Shown here: positions 24,631 to 35,110 of the stretch, in pieces
How the letters are laid out: each line of letters opens with the position of its first letter
How positions within the stretch are numbered: position 1 is the stretch's first letter
Assembly: GCA_016806645.1 (NCBI GenBank)
Contig: JACSYO010000527.1
Location: 1,765,501 to 1,829,500, forward strand
Reading direction: 5' to 3'
Source of the DNA: Ophiodon elongatus
Lineage: Eukaryota; Chordata; Actinopteri; Perciformes; Hexagrammidae
DNA length: 64,000 nt
Program-made: the position numbers and the translations under genes
Notes under the pieces: generated by a model
Databases searched by the model: none
What the model was told of the DNA's origin: nothing
What the model saw: the letters and a program-made list of their open reading frames with translations, nothing else

Positions 24631-25689
24631 TTACAGTTTGTTCACTTGTCGTCATGTGACCATCATGCTTGTAATGCATACTGTATTCCGTTGAGCATGA
24701 TTTTTACAACATGACTTGAAGTGTGTCCTCTTGCTAGCTTGTACTTTCCTCCCTCAAATGATGACCCTGAAGAAGACACAACCACAATTTGATTTATTTA
24801 GGTCATATTGCTTTAGCAAAAAGCTGCAATGTTTGCCTTTAATGATAACTATTTTATATGCAAAAGCAATTTCATGAAATTGGCCCATCTCTTATTATTC
24901 TTAGTGGCACATGGTACTTTAGGTCAAGAAGGCAGTCAATTTCATAGGAATCACAATCAATGACCATATGACCTTCCTTAGCATAAATCTGCCCCTAAGG
25001 CTGTTAGAGCTGTATATGTATACTGGACATGTTGCATGTATAATGTGGATTTCATTGAATGGATAGTATGGACACCAAGGGAGTTATTTTGAAGCTAAAC
25101 ATGGCCAGCATGGTAATAATCTCAGTAGTGGCTGGACATGCAACTTTTCATTTATTACTCTAAATGCTCTCATCAAATGATCATGTTCCGGCTTCACCAC
25201 TAATAAACTCATCTTAATGAGCTTTGTATTTCTAAAAGACCTCAGGCTGAGATATCCCTGAAGGTCCCAACCGGTGCTACAGAAGCAGACTAGAAATGCA
25301 GCCAAACTCTGTTTAGAAAACAGGTTTATTCACTGTTTCCTCCCCGACCTAGGCTGGTATTTTACTATAAAAGTAAACGCACAACGTGGCAGGGGTTGCT
25401 GCTATTCATGTCATGAGTGTATTAAAATGTTATGTGCTGTATTTTTTGTAGACGTCGAAAATGCCCCGTCAATCATCATAAAAAGACAATTTCAGGCAAG
25501 TAGCTGGATAGGCACGTACACACAGTGGAAGAATGGCAGCTTAATAATGTAATGTCCTACTTATTTATTGTTATTTAGAAATCGGTGCATTAAAGCGTTG
25601 GTTTAAGGACAATTTATTGATGTTTTCTTTTCTCTTTTTTTTTTCTTCTCGAAAGCAGCCGTCAGCAGGATAAAACTACTTTGAAAAGT

Positions 25690-25945
25690 CTTATCACCAG
25701 CAGCAGCCTCACCATCTGCATGACAGAGATGGAGGCAAGGAGAGGTGGGGAGATGGGGAACAAATGGGAGAGGCAGTGATGAAAAGATAGGAAACAATTT
25801 GTCGGAAGGGCAGGGATGGACGAAGAGAGAGAAAACCAGGAAGATGAAACCAAGTTCAGAGAGAAGGACAACGTAATAACAAGCCCCGAAGACCGAGGGA
25901 AGGATCAGAGGGAGAGAAGAGACATTGGAGCAGATTAGAGAGAAA
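25690..25945. other. Strand-asymmetric purine-rich tract
   Basis: About 250 bases on the plus strand are strongly enriched in A and G with few pyrimidines. Open frames here are compositional artefacts. Confidence 0.7.
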
Positions 25946-25987
25946 CACAGGCAATCACCTGTACAGCAGTGGGCACTGCAGAACAAG

Positions 25988-26040
25988 TAACATCACATTG
26001 CAGTCATTTTGCAAAAGCTTTTGTCCAAAGCCACGCTCAG
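25988..26040 (+). repeat. Teleost repeat scrap ('cattttgca-acgctttt-tccaaag' type)
   Basis: GCAGTCATTTTGCAAAAGCT followed by TTTGTCCAAAGCCACGCTCA is a diverged copy of the common teleost phrase whose usual form is 'cattta-ctgacgcttttatccaaagcgactta'. Only about 50 bases are recognisable. Confidence 0.55.
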
Positions 26041-26469
26041 AATGGAACGAGAGCTGGATGTAGTTAGTACATAAGGAAATAGATAATGTAAAGCATCTGA
26101 AGCAACACAAACAAGTTGTAAACACAACACTGGTAAAGTATCCAGCCCGCTCTCGACCAATTGGCTTCATTTGTACACCATGTTGTTTGTACCGACGCAG
26201 CCACGCGACGATGCTACGCTCTGAACAAGTGGCGTAATATATTCTCCACATATTAATTTAGTCCTTGACTAAAGAAATTCTCTCGTACGATTTTGTCGAC
26301 TAATTGATTAGTTGATTTAATTGACAGACCCGTACAACTGAGTTTCACCGCAAATAATCATGCAGAAGCACCACTTTAAATATTGTGTTTACCAGATATG
26401 TGCTCATTAGTTTCTTGGAAATAAGTTATTCAAGCATTAAGAACGACTAATTGAGTATAAAGAGTAGTA

Positions 26470-26750
26470 TAAAATGTGAGAGAGACCACAGCTGGAAGAG
26501 TGGTTGATGGGTCAAACAAACCAGGAGGCCGGTGTTTGAAACCTGTTACTCAGTTTATACATGTATTTTGAGCCAAACCATGATGTTCTAAACCTGACTA
26601 AGGGGGTTTCTTGCCTCAACATAACCGCCATGGCATTGAGTGGCATGCAAAAAGATACGGAAAATTATACGCAAAAAGAAATGCGGTATAACGACACCTG
26701 GATGTGGGAAATGTTGTGCTATTCATACGCATTTCCACCTTTTTAAGTTG
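26470..26750 (-). repeat. Dispersed repeat R copy (reverse) with extra module
   Basis: It begins with GTTGATGGGTCAAACAAACC, AGGAGGCCGGTGTTTGAAAC, the reverse complement of the R end module (CTCCTGGTTGAAAGTCCTG). It continues with 'gagccaaaccatgatgttctaaacctgact'. A further module follows (GCATGCAAAAAGATACGG to TTTCCACCTTTTTAAG) that I associate with the same composite family. The 61-codon frame at 26561-26746 is repeat sequence, not a gene. Confidence 0.6.
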
Positions 26751-27657
26751 AAATGGTTAACTTTCCATTCAACAGTTCCTTGCCAACAACAGAGTTCCTT
26801 GCCACCTGGCTAATGCAAGTCCAAGGTTAAATCTCTTGTAGCAAATCCTTTAACATGTTCATATTGTTATCACATTGTCATCTGATCCATTGTTCTCAGA
26901 AATATCAATTGTAGCCTCATTAAGCTTATTACTCTGTGTTAACTGAAAATAGCCAAAGCCGCCTTTCTGCTTATTTCAAATGGCGACGTATGAAAGAGAG
27001 CAGAAGAGGAAACAAAAACATTGTCACTGTCAAGGACAAAACAGAATAAATACACTAGAAGTAGCTTAGCATCTCAGTATAGTGTTGTGATGTCTTTAAA
27101 TGAGTCACAATATGACAAATTGTTGGTACATCAAAATGCTATCCCCGATAGCAACAACTAGCTCTATAAAATGTTTAAGAATATTGCCTTGAGTATTAGA
27201 TTTAATGGGGCAGCAGATTGCAGACCAGATTGGGTTATATAACTGGAAAATCTCTATTTGTCCAGTTTTCATATGTGAAATGGCTGCAGGATAATTGTGT
27301 ATACATAATGAGTACAACATTGAGCAACTCGGGGTTAACTCATTTCCCCATCTACTCATTATTTTCAAACTATATGGCAGCCGAAAAAGCAAAACCTGGC
27401 TCTTCTTTTAAAATGTCTTCTGGAGCCATGATGCAGCAATAGTACAGCAAGTAAGCGAAGACGTGACAACTGTTATAATAGTGGCTACATCTGTATACTG
27501 CCATGTTTTGGGCAGAAACCATTCATCAGTGAGTGCTTTGAGCTGAGGTTTAGTTGCCTGTAGTTCAAAAAAATCAAATAGACCGAGACAGATAAATAGA
27601 AAAGGAAGCGATGCCCTGTGGACAGTGAATGCCAATCTCCTGTCTTAACGATGCGGG

Positions 27658-27863
27658 TTCTTTCTGATGTCTGGCAGGCTACAGCTAATGATGAGGCTTA
27701 GTTAGGTGAGGGGAAAGATGCAGAGGGAGATGGAATGGGGGTGAGGTGGCTTTGTGGGGGGTAGGGGTGGGGGGGGTAGTAAGCGCCAGTCATAATGAAA
27801 CCTGTCTTGTCTGATGTCTGGCTGGCCACAGCTAATGATAAGTTAGGTAAAGGCAGGTGAGAG
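27658..27863 (+). repeat. Imperfect direct duplication about 150 bases apart
   Basis: Copy 1 (27658-27710) and copy 2 (27806-27863) share the order CTGATGTCTGGC, CACAGCTAATGAT (CTACAGCTAATGAT in copy 1) and TTAGTTAGGT/AAGTTAGGT with a few substitutions and indels. The intervening DNA contains a G-rich run. Confidence 0.8.
27756..27776 (+). other. Potential G-quadruplex
   Basis: Runs of six, four and eight G separated by TA and T (27756-27761, 27764-27767, 27769-27776) can supply four G-triplets. Confidence 0.6.
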
Positions 27864-28124
27864 GGGGAGGGAGGGAGGGAAAGCGGGGAAGGAGAGAGAG
27901 GGTGTGTGAGAGACCTACCTTCCTGCCACTACAAGTATTCAAAAGGTCAGATCAACTCTTCAGCTCCATCTCCGCCGAAGATAAGTCCTGACCTCTTTGC
28001 ATGTCATTTATCATCAGCAACCTTTTCTGCATTTCACCGTGTACAGTTGTTTTTCCCAGATACCAGTGTCCGGCATCGGTCCGATACGCCTCTGACATCA
28101 ACTTTGCATGCGTCGGTGACGGCG

Positions 28125-28305
28125 TTTCAATATAAGCTCGTTACATGCATAGTGTTTTTGAAAAATAACCTTCCATCTTTACAGGAAGTTAGGTTAAGGC
28201 AATAAACCCACATCGTTTTTAGGAAAAGAGTGTTGTTAATGTTAACTGTCACTACTGTGGGACGAACGACTCACGTGACTAACGAGTCACGTTACTAGCG
28301 ACTTT
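28125..28305 (+). repeat. Dispersed repeat R copy
   Basis: Reads CGTTACATGCATAGTGTTTT, AATAACCTTCCATCTTTACA, GGAAGTTAGGTTAAGGCAAT, and then a palindromic tail with TCACGTGACTAACGAGTCAC (28271-28290). The order matches 8515-8700, 53640-53835 and 57400-57645. Confidence 0.75.
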
Positions 28306-28929
28306 AAGTACATTCTTTTTGTCTGAGCTATTTCAATTTCTTTATATTTCTTTTAACTGTTTAACTGATAGTATTTATTAGATTTACCGGTCAAGATTCT
28401 TATTGTCAGTTTAATGGTTGATATTTCTTCTGCAAACTAGTATCGGGAAAACAGAAGTTTTTTGCAACTGCATCATGAAAATAAAATGTCTTTTCCAAGT
28501 CTTTGTTATCACAGTAATGGTATTAAGTACTCATAGCAGTATAATAAAAGTGCCCAAGTTGTCGTTATCTTGAAATCTGTACATCCCTACAATTTTAGTC
28601 ATCGAATTGTCAATATTACATTTTATGGCAAAGGATTTTCCGGACAAGCCTCTCCAAACGGCACACTCTGGAATTTTAGACCGCAGTGTGTTAAAATTTG
28701 TGTCAAGAGTTTGACCCTTTCCCGTTCCAACATGAAAATGCACAAAGCCAAGTGCATAAAGGAACGTTTTCCCATGTTTAGTTTGAGAGCATAAAGTCCT
28801 AACCTCAACTACATGCAACGCATTGGGGACGAATAGAAAATAGAGGTGGTCAACTTCCAACCCCTGGGCACACAGCTGCGTGTGCATGCACCCTGCGTCA
28901 TGTTCACATTCACATTTACATGGCTTGAT

Positions 28930-29410
28930 TAATTATAGTCGGGAGGGGACGCAGGCCGAGCGTTCAGCATCATTACCCCTGCCTTGATTTGTCTGTGGCT
29001 GGTTCGTGCGCCGTCTGCTAACTCATTACCTTTTGTGTTTCTTAGTGGAGCTGTGTTTATGTGTTTATGGGGCCGCGGGGTACAAGGTGCTGTTTACATA
29101 TTCAGGCATGCCATCTGTATCCGCTGCGGCAGAGAGAAAAAGAGTCGAGGCTGCTGCTGCGGCGGCGAGCTCCCTCAATGCACTTTTGCATAATTACTCT
29201 TTAAGAGAGGGCTGTCATTACAAATTGTTGCTTGGCATTTTTTTAATGATATACTCAAAAGCCTCGTAGAAATGAGTTGTTCTCTTTGTCTGGTCTCTCG
29301 ATCACAAAGTGGCGATAATTATCATTTCTCTTTAATTGGACTTTATTTTGGAGACGGAGCTGTTGCCCTCGAGGAATGCAGCTTCATTAGCATCTGTAAT
29401 AGTAAAAATA
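28930..29410. promoter_or_regulatory. Conserved-element-like block
   Basis: A non-repetitive block that mixes CpG-containing sequence (29060-29170) with AT-rich homeodomain-type sites (CATAATTACTCTTTAAGAG near 29190, GATAATTATCATTTCTC near 29315). An 87-codon plus frame (29006-29266) crosses it, but it starts with GTG, includes an Ala run from GCT/GCG repeats and lacks splice support, so I do not call it a gene. A developmental enhancer or non-coding exon is more likely, though this is unproven. Confidence 0.25.
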
Positions 29411-30037
29411 AATGTTGAAGCTTTGCATCTTCTTAATAAGGTCATTGTTAACATTGTCATTATCAACATCATCATCATCATCTCCTAGCTAATCATTTAT
29501 CACCTGCAAAGGAGAGGAAGTGCTGGAGGGAGGGCGACGTCTGACGAGGGAGAAAAGAGGTGAGTAAAGGCATATTATTATGTTTTAATAGCTTTCCCTG
29601 GGGAGTGGAGGGCCCATTTCCTGCTCAGCTAATGAAGAGAACGAGCGGAGCAGAGATGACGGCGTAGAAGTGAGAAAGAGGGTGAGTACGAAAAGACAGA
29701 CGAGGAGGTGGTGATGAGGAGATATGGACAGAAGAAGAGAGGAGACCATGGACAGAGGAAGAGAGGAACAGAGGACCGGTCCTGATTTCACCAGCATGAT
29801 TGTGAACTAGAGCTTATTGCACCACCATGTAGATATTCCTTTATCTGGTATACTTAGTGTGGAAATACTAAGTACTTAGGGTATTAGCAAAGCTGTGTGT
29901 CAGCTGAGAGAAAATTAGCACCCTGTGTTAAACTGTTGCATTATCAGTTTGTTGGTAGATGTACTGTGTACTGTACTTTAAAGGAACGCTCCACTAAAAA
30001 TATTTTTTTAGCCACGCTTAAGCGACATTGCGCGACA

Positions 30038-30375
30038 ACATGTTCTCATTCCAACTCGTCACATGACGTCATCACACTGATGCTTTGTCAGACCGCTTGG
30101 AGTCACTTTCTAACGCACAGGGTTGCCCAGCGCAAGGTCGCAGTAAACACGTGATTAAAGTTATGAAACACGTGCTTAGGTTTAGACATACAAAACCACT
30201 AGATTTAGGAAAAGCTGCAGGGTTGGGGTTGAAAATAACTAAGTAAACTAAGTAAGATATAAACAACGCAACATAATTACGCAAAACCCAGCACAAACCT
30301 CACTAAAGTAACTTCTTTATAACACCGGACTCGAACACTGGCCTCCTGGTTGAAAGTCCTGTGCGGAGCTGTCAT
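30038..30375 (+). repeat. Dispersed repeat R copy, near full span
   Basis: Starts with the 5' module (CATGTTCTCATTCCAACTCG), runs through a CACGTGATTAAAG / 'cttaggtttagacatacaaaaccac' body and a 'taagtaaactaagtaagata' part, and ends with GGCCTCCTGGTTGAAAGTCC. It shows the R modules in order: 5' module, TAGG-CAA body, GTAA-repeat part, CTCCTGGTTGAAAGTCC end. Confidence 0.7.
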
Positions 30376-31369
30376 ACGTTGTCATCACACTTCCAGGGCA
30401 TTTCCCCTGGCTGCAGATTCTTCGTGTTGTTTTCGAGTATAAAATACCCACACCCACATGGCATTTTGATATGTTCTGACATGACCCTGGGTCACCGATG
30501 AAATTCATCATATCTACTGTTAATCCAAGCAGACTGCAGCGGCTGTCTTCCACAAAAGGAGAAAGCTACACGTTTTTACGAGCCTCCAGTCAAACCTACA
30601 TGTACTCAAGAGCCTATTTAATATTACAAAATATATATATTTTATGTGAAGTATTTATTCAACACGAGGACTGAATTTCACTTCGAGGTCAATGCTTGGA
30701 TTATATAATTTAAGAAAGAAGAGGTTCAAACGGCTTAATTTGACTGGAAGGGTTTGAACAACCCCGTGATGTTAGTGAGGAACAATGTTCATTAAAAGAA
30801 CATTTCAGAAATGTGAATTTAGATTAGGGAAAAATATACTTCCGGGACCTACTGCTTCTCCCACATCATATAAAAAAAAATGTTGTTAGTGCGGCTTTAA
30901 ACTTCACTCTGACATTTTGCACCACAACATTCCTATGAGTCACGCCGTTAACGGCTCTAAACCATGAATAACTGTGCACTCGCCCCTCGCTTGCAGTGTG
31001 ATCGCTGCCTCAGGCTCTGCAACATCTGAAAGCTCAAAGAAACAGCTGGAGTTGCCCTCAGCAAAAAGCCCTTTATACTTCTTTCACTGCTTGCTCTCTC
31101 CTCTCTTATTCTATTTATCGATTCCGTTCAATTCAGTGACTGTTACTGGCCTGACATTTGACGTGTTACCAAAGCAAGCTACAGTGGTTAAAACCATGTT
31201 AATGATGTCTTCTCAGCTATTCACTCTTCTGTTCACACACACAGGTTTTCTCACCCCTCCGTGTCTCCTCGTCACTCTTGCCCGCCTGCCATTGCTGAAA
31301 ATGATTCCTACTAAAAAAAAAAAAAGAATAATATCCATGACGGCAAAGCTTCAACTCAGCGCGTTACTG

Positions 31370-31489
31370 TAGTTTTACTGTGCCCTCCAGAATTATTAGT
31401 GGCCTTTATAAAGAATAGCTCATTACTTTTACAGCTTTTTGGCTCATCCTCACCAAGGGTGCCAATAATTCTGGAGGGTAAAACTGTAT
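31370..31489. mobile_element. Short inverted-repeat element (MITE), Tc1/mariner-like
   Basis: The left end reads GCCCTCCAGAATTATTAGTG at 31382 and the right end reads TGCCAATAATTCTGGAGGGT at 31460. These are inverted repeats of each other apart from one inserted base and small changes outside. The element is about 118 bases long, bounded by TA-containing sequence on both sides, as expected for Tc1/mariner-type insertion. It has no coding capacity. The motif CCAATAATTCTGGAGG is one I associate with short fish mariner-type elements; this is from memory. Confidence 0.75.
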
Positions 31490-34199
31490 ACTCTTTCCCT
31501 TCTCTTCCTCCTCGCAACGTGCAGCCTTATCTCACTTTTAAGCTCATGCATAATTCATAGACTTTTTTTCTGTAAGTGGGAAATTATATTTAAAAAAAAT
31601 GAGCAAACAACAGGGATTTGATTATCTGAACAGGATTAAGCTCCACAGAACAGCTCTTAAAATTTGATCTGTGCATGGAGTGTGAGTGCTCTCCTCCAAC
31701 CATTGTTAGTTCAAAACTTGCGGTGAGCATGAAGGAAAGGCTTCAGACAATCTGTTGGTGGACATTTTAGCGGTTTTTAAATTTACGAGTAGACAAAGGG
31801 AATATGCAATTTGTTGTTTGTCAAGGACACTGCTTCAGGCTCCAACTTATGATTTTGAATGTGTATTCCTTGACTTGTTTCAAAGCAAACCTTCCGCTCA
31901 GGTGAAGTTCATCTCAATCCCATGAGGTCCTTTTCCTCCAGCTCTCTGCAGAACTTTCCTCTGTATTTTCTGTTCCTCCATAGCTGTCTGATTATTTGTT
32001 GGTACAGGAATTTGTGTTTTTGTGCGATTGCGGGAGCTCCATGTCAACACAACAGTATCTAACCTCTCGTCCAATTGACCCTTCACTATGCCCCGCCTCG
32101 CAAAGCTACTTTGTACACTGTCACTTACTGCACTCCTTGCATAAAACTTGAGAAGATCACAGAAAAGTCTACAAAATGCATTTGAAAGATATATCAAGAA
32201 TGTCAAAGTGATTTAGCAGCAAAAACAGACTACGGCTAAAGCCTACAGATTACAGTGTAAAAGTAAACCTCCACATCACCTGGCCATCAAGACAGAAGAC
32301 AATGAAACACTGTTACTGTAAAGCCGGGTATATACGTATTTACTATAGTTACTATCATTAAAAAGCAAAAGCAGCATGTGTATACATTCAGTATACCTTC
32401 AGTAGCTAGCGTAGCATAGAAGCACTAACACTAGTTAATGCTGTGCTAACGTGCTCTGCTAATTTCTGTAAATTCCCAGTTTATTAGCGGATTATTGCTT
32501 CACTTAAAAAGTAGGGCTTTGGATTGGTATTAAGTTTCGGCACATTAACATTTTTTTTTATTTCAAGCATAGTTGCAGACAATTGACCAAAAAAAGTAAC
32601 ACATTCAGTTTCCCTTGCCACCATGTTCATAGAACAAATGAAATGTATCATTAATGTGACCTGTTTATTGTGAGATATTTTGAGAAAAAACATAACAAAA
32701 CACGACTAATAGAAATAATAAAACTGACAGGAGAGATTTAAATTTACTTTACAAAGACTCTTATAAATTATCCATTTAAGAATAATCATCCTCAGCCTTT
32801 TTAATGTCCATACTGCAGAAAAGCAACTTAAAATATTCCTAGCTGAGCACTGGGAGATTGGGAGGATGTGATGGAGTTCACAAGGGCAGTGGGATATTTT
32901 GTTGAAGCAATAAATTAGCAGCTTCAGTCTTTGGTGCTGTGCCAAGGTATCTGGGAATTCATCCAACACCTTGGAAAGACAAGCTTAGGATGCCATAACG
33001 GGTCCACTATAGGGAGCTAATTGATTTATTTTATTTTATTTCATCAAGAGGATGATGCTCTTGGTGAGTGCTTATATTCATACAAACAGGCAGTGCTTAT
33101 TTGAGACACAGATCTTCAGTACTTTTACGGACTGTTGTACATCATGTTGGGGTTTTATGTCCAAAGCGTCAAGTGAGCAATTTCCTTTAAGGTACCTTAT
33201 TAATCATTATTTATTAATTTGTTTCCAGACAGTTTACTGTGGCCTGGGATGAGAATAATGTTTCTTCTGAGAACTGATCTTGTTTATTGAGCTTGAGGAT
33301 ATGAAGAGCTTGCAGTCTTTTATGGAGAGTCTCTGCAATGTATTAATCTTTCAGATGCAACTCATCAAGCTCAAAGGGATCTGGGGAAATTAAGCACTAC
33401 AGTTGGGTGAAGAATGGCAAAAAGACACATGATGCTGTCCTTATACTTTAAAACAGAAATATCAGCCTATTGAGAACCAAAAACAAAGTAGAAGTGCCAT
33501 TTCCAAACTTGCAGCCAACTGAAAGGCTGCCTCAGTGTTTACAAAGGTCTCGTTACTCCAAATGACCCCTTTGAACTGTTACATGGCCTGATCAACTGAG
33601 GCCTGATCTCAAGTGTATCACAGGATCTTAGTGATACGTTCTCACAAATACAACTGACCATGGTCGTACATGGGAAGCCGATGAGGGATTGTGTTTTTTT
33701 TGCTGCACCATTGACACCTACTGTTTTGCTCAAGTTAAGCTCATCGTGAGGCTGATGAAAAGCAGCTGAAAACTCAAAGGACGTCTGTCCGCAGCCAAAA
33801 TCACGAATTTGTATCTCTACCAAGCACTCACAAACAGTGAAACTTTGTGAAATGTTGCCCTGATTGCACACTGTGTGGAAAACCCCCAAACTACACGATT
33901 CCTCAGTCCTGAACATGTACTCTGCCAGTGTTTTGATTTTGATTGTTTTTCTCTCCATGACAGACCTCAATGCCCACATGCCAGCCCAGTATCATGGCAG
34001 TTCGTGAACAAGTCACAAGATGTAATCTATTGGTTTTGTGTTAATGGAAACAAATTGACAGGTTTTGTTTTGTTGTTCAGTACGAAAACAATGCCAAGTG
34101 AAAGTGAATCAGGATTCTTTTTTGTGGTGGACACAAATTAAACACGTCCACGAATGCAACTGTCAGAGATAGTGACATAGTATTAAATATTGACAAAGA
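31490..34199. other. Non-coding stretch
   Basis: No supported exon. A minus-strand frame of 146 codons at 33539-33979 is the longest in this part but has no other coding evidence (see findings). The block 31910-32210 has a C/T-rich minus-strand frame and may be old repeat DNA. Confidence 0.5.
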
Positions 34200-34470
34200 C
34201 CACATATGGTGGACGGGAGCTGTGGTGGATGGACAGGACTTTCAACCAAGAGATGGGTGCTCAACACCGCAATTCCCAAAATGCTGTTATGGTTTTGTTG
34301 CCTAAACCTAAGTAAGCGGTATTATCGCCTAAACCCAATACTTGTTTCGCTGCCTAAATCTAGCTGTACTTAGTTATTTTAAACCCAATCATGATGTTTT
34401 TCCTAAACTTAACTAAGTTGTTTTGTTGCCTAAACCTAACTTTCTTTTTGTGACTTCATGTTGTCCCAAA
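34200..34470 (-). repeat. Dispersed repeat R copy (reverse)
   Basis: Starts with ACAGGACTTTCAACCAAGAG (reverse complement of the R end module) and then repeats GTTTTGTTGCCTAAACCTAA several times with variations (34291, 34320, 34350, 34428). This suggests the body of R is itself built of roughly 50-70 base subrepeats. Confidence 0.8.
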
Positions 34471-34599
34471 AAATACGTTCTTCAGAGTGACACATTTCTT
34501 TGAAAAATTGTGTTCCACATTTTGATACTGCACCAATATACATGCCCCATATTGCCCTTGTGTATATGCCAACCCAAAAGTGGCAATTCTAATGTGATC

Positions 34600-34893
34600 T
34601 CACAGAAATACTTGAAATGACAACAACTTGACAGCACATGATGTGGGGGTGGCATGTAATGTGATAAAATCACGTGCCACCATCTTGGAAACAATTCAAC
34701 GTTATGGTTTAGGCAACAAAACCACTTAGTTTACCAAATTATTTTAAGCCCAATCATGATTTTTTTTCCTTAACCTAACTAAGTAAACTACGTAACCACG
34801 TCATAAACCTAACTTCACAATAACTCAACAAAACTTTGGGACACGGCTTCAAACATCAGTCCTGTGGTCGAAAGTCAATTTTTGACATGGAAT
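34600..34893. repeat. Repeat R, plus and minus segments joined
   Basis: The left part (to about 34735) is in plus orientation (TATGGTTTAGGCAACAAAAC). From about 34740 the text switches to the minus orientation (TTTTAAGCCCAATCATGATT, then CCTAACTAAGTAAACTACG). It ends with CAGTCCTGTGGTCGAAAGTC. An inversion or two opposing insertions are needed to explain this. Confidence 0.65.
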
Positions 34894-34904
34894 ATGCCAC
34901 CACC

Positions 34905-35110
34905 ACGTAATTCACTGTTCTAGTACTATGGACTCAGACTTGGAGGTGCCGACTGGCATCCAAACACACAAAATGCCCCATGCTAGGTGGAAGCCACACT
35001 TCAACAAGGTCAACAGAACTACAAAATTAGCATAAGCAGAGACGCTCTCTTGGATGTTCTCAAATACACCAACAGGGATATGACAGATGCTATCAAAGAA
35101 AATCACAAAC
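34905..35110 (-). mobile_element. Dead LINE reverse-transcriptase fragment
   Basis: Reading the minus strand, the frame contains VSAYANFVVLL at the place where fish non-LTR retrotransposon polymerases have LLFADDVVLLA, followed about 25 residues later by GTSKSESIVL, which matches the conserved TSKSE-(A/S)-MVL block. Upstream, FFDSICHIPVGVFENIQE corresponds to the FMDRISR...GV region that precedes it. Two paired motifs at the correct spacing make this a confident match to the palm domain. The catalytic Asp-Asp is replaced by Ala-Asn, so the enzyme is inactive, and the frame stops shortly after the SKSE block. Only about 65 residues of a protein that normally exceeds 900 remain. Confidence 0.8.

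Noticed and set aside
25603..25986. 127-codon minus-strand frame rich in Phe, Leu and Ser
   Set aside because: Lies over a purine-rich tract, whose complement avoids stops by composition.
26561..26746. 61-codon plus frame starting with ATG
   Set aside because: Entirely inside a reverse copy of the dispersed repeat.
29006..29266. 87-codon plus frame with a hydrophobic start resembling a signal peptide
   Set aside because: Begins with GTG, the Ala run is a GCN repeat, and there is no splice support; more likely a non-coding element.
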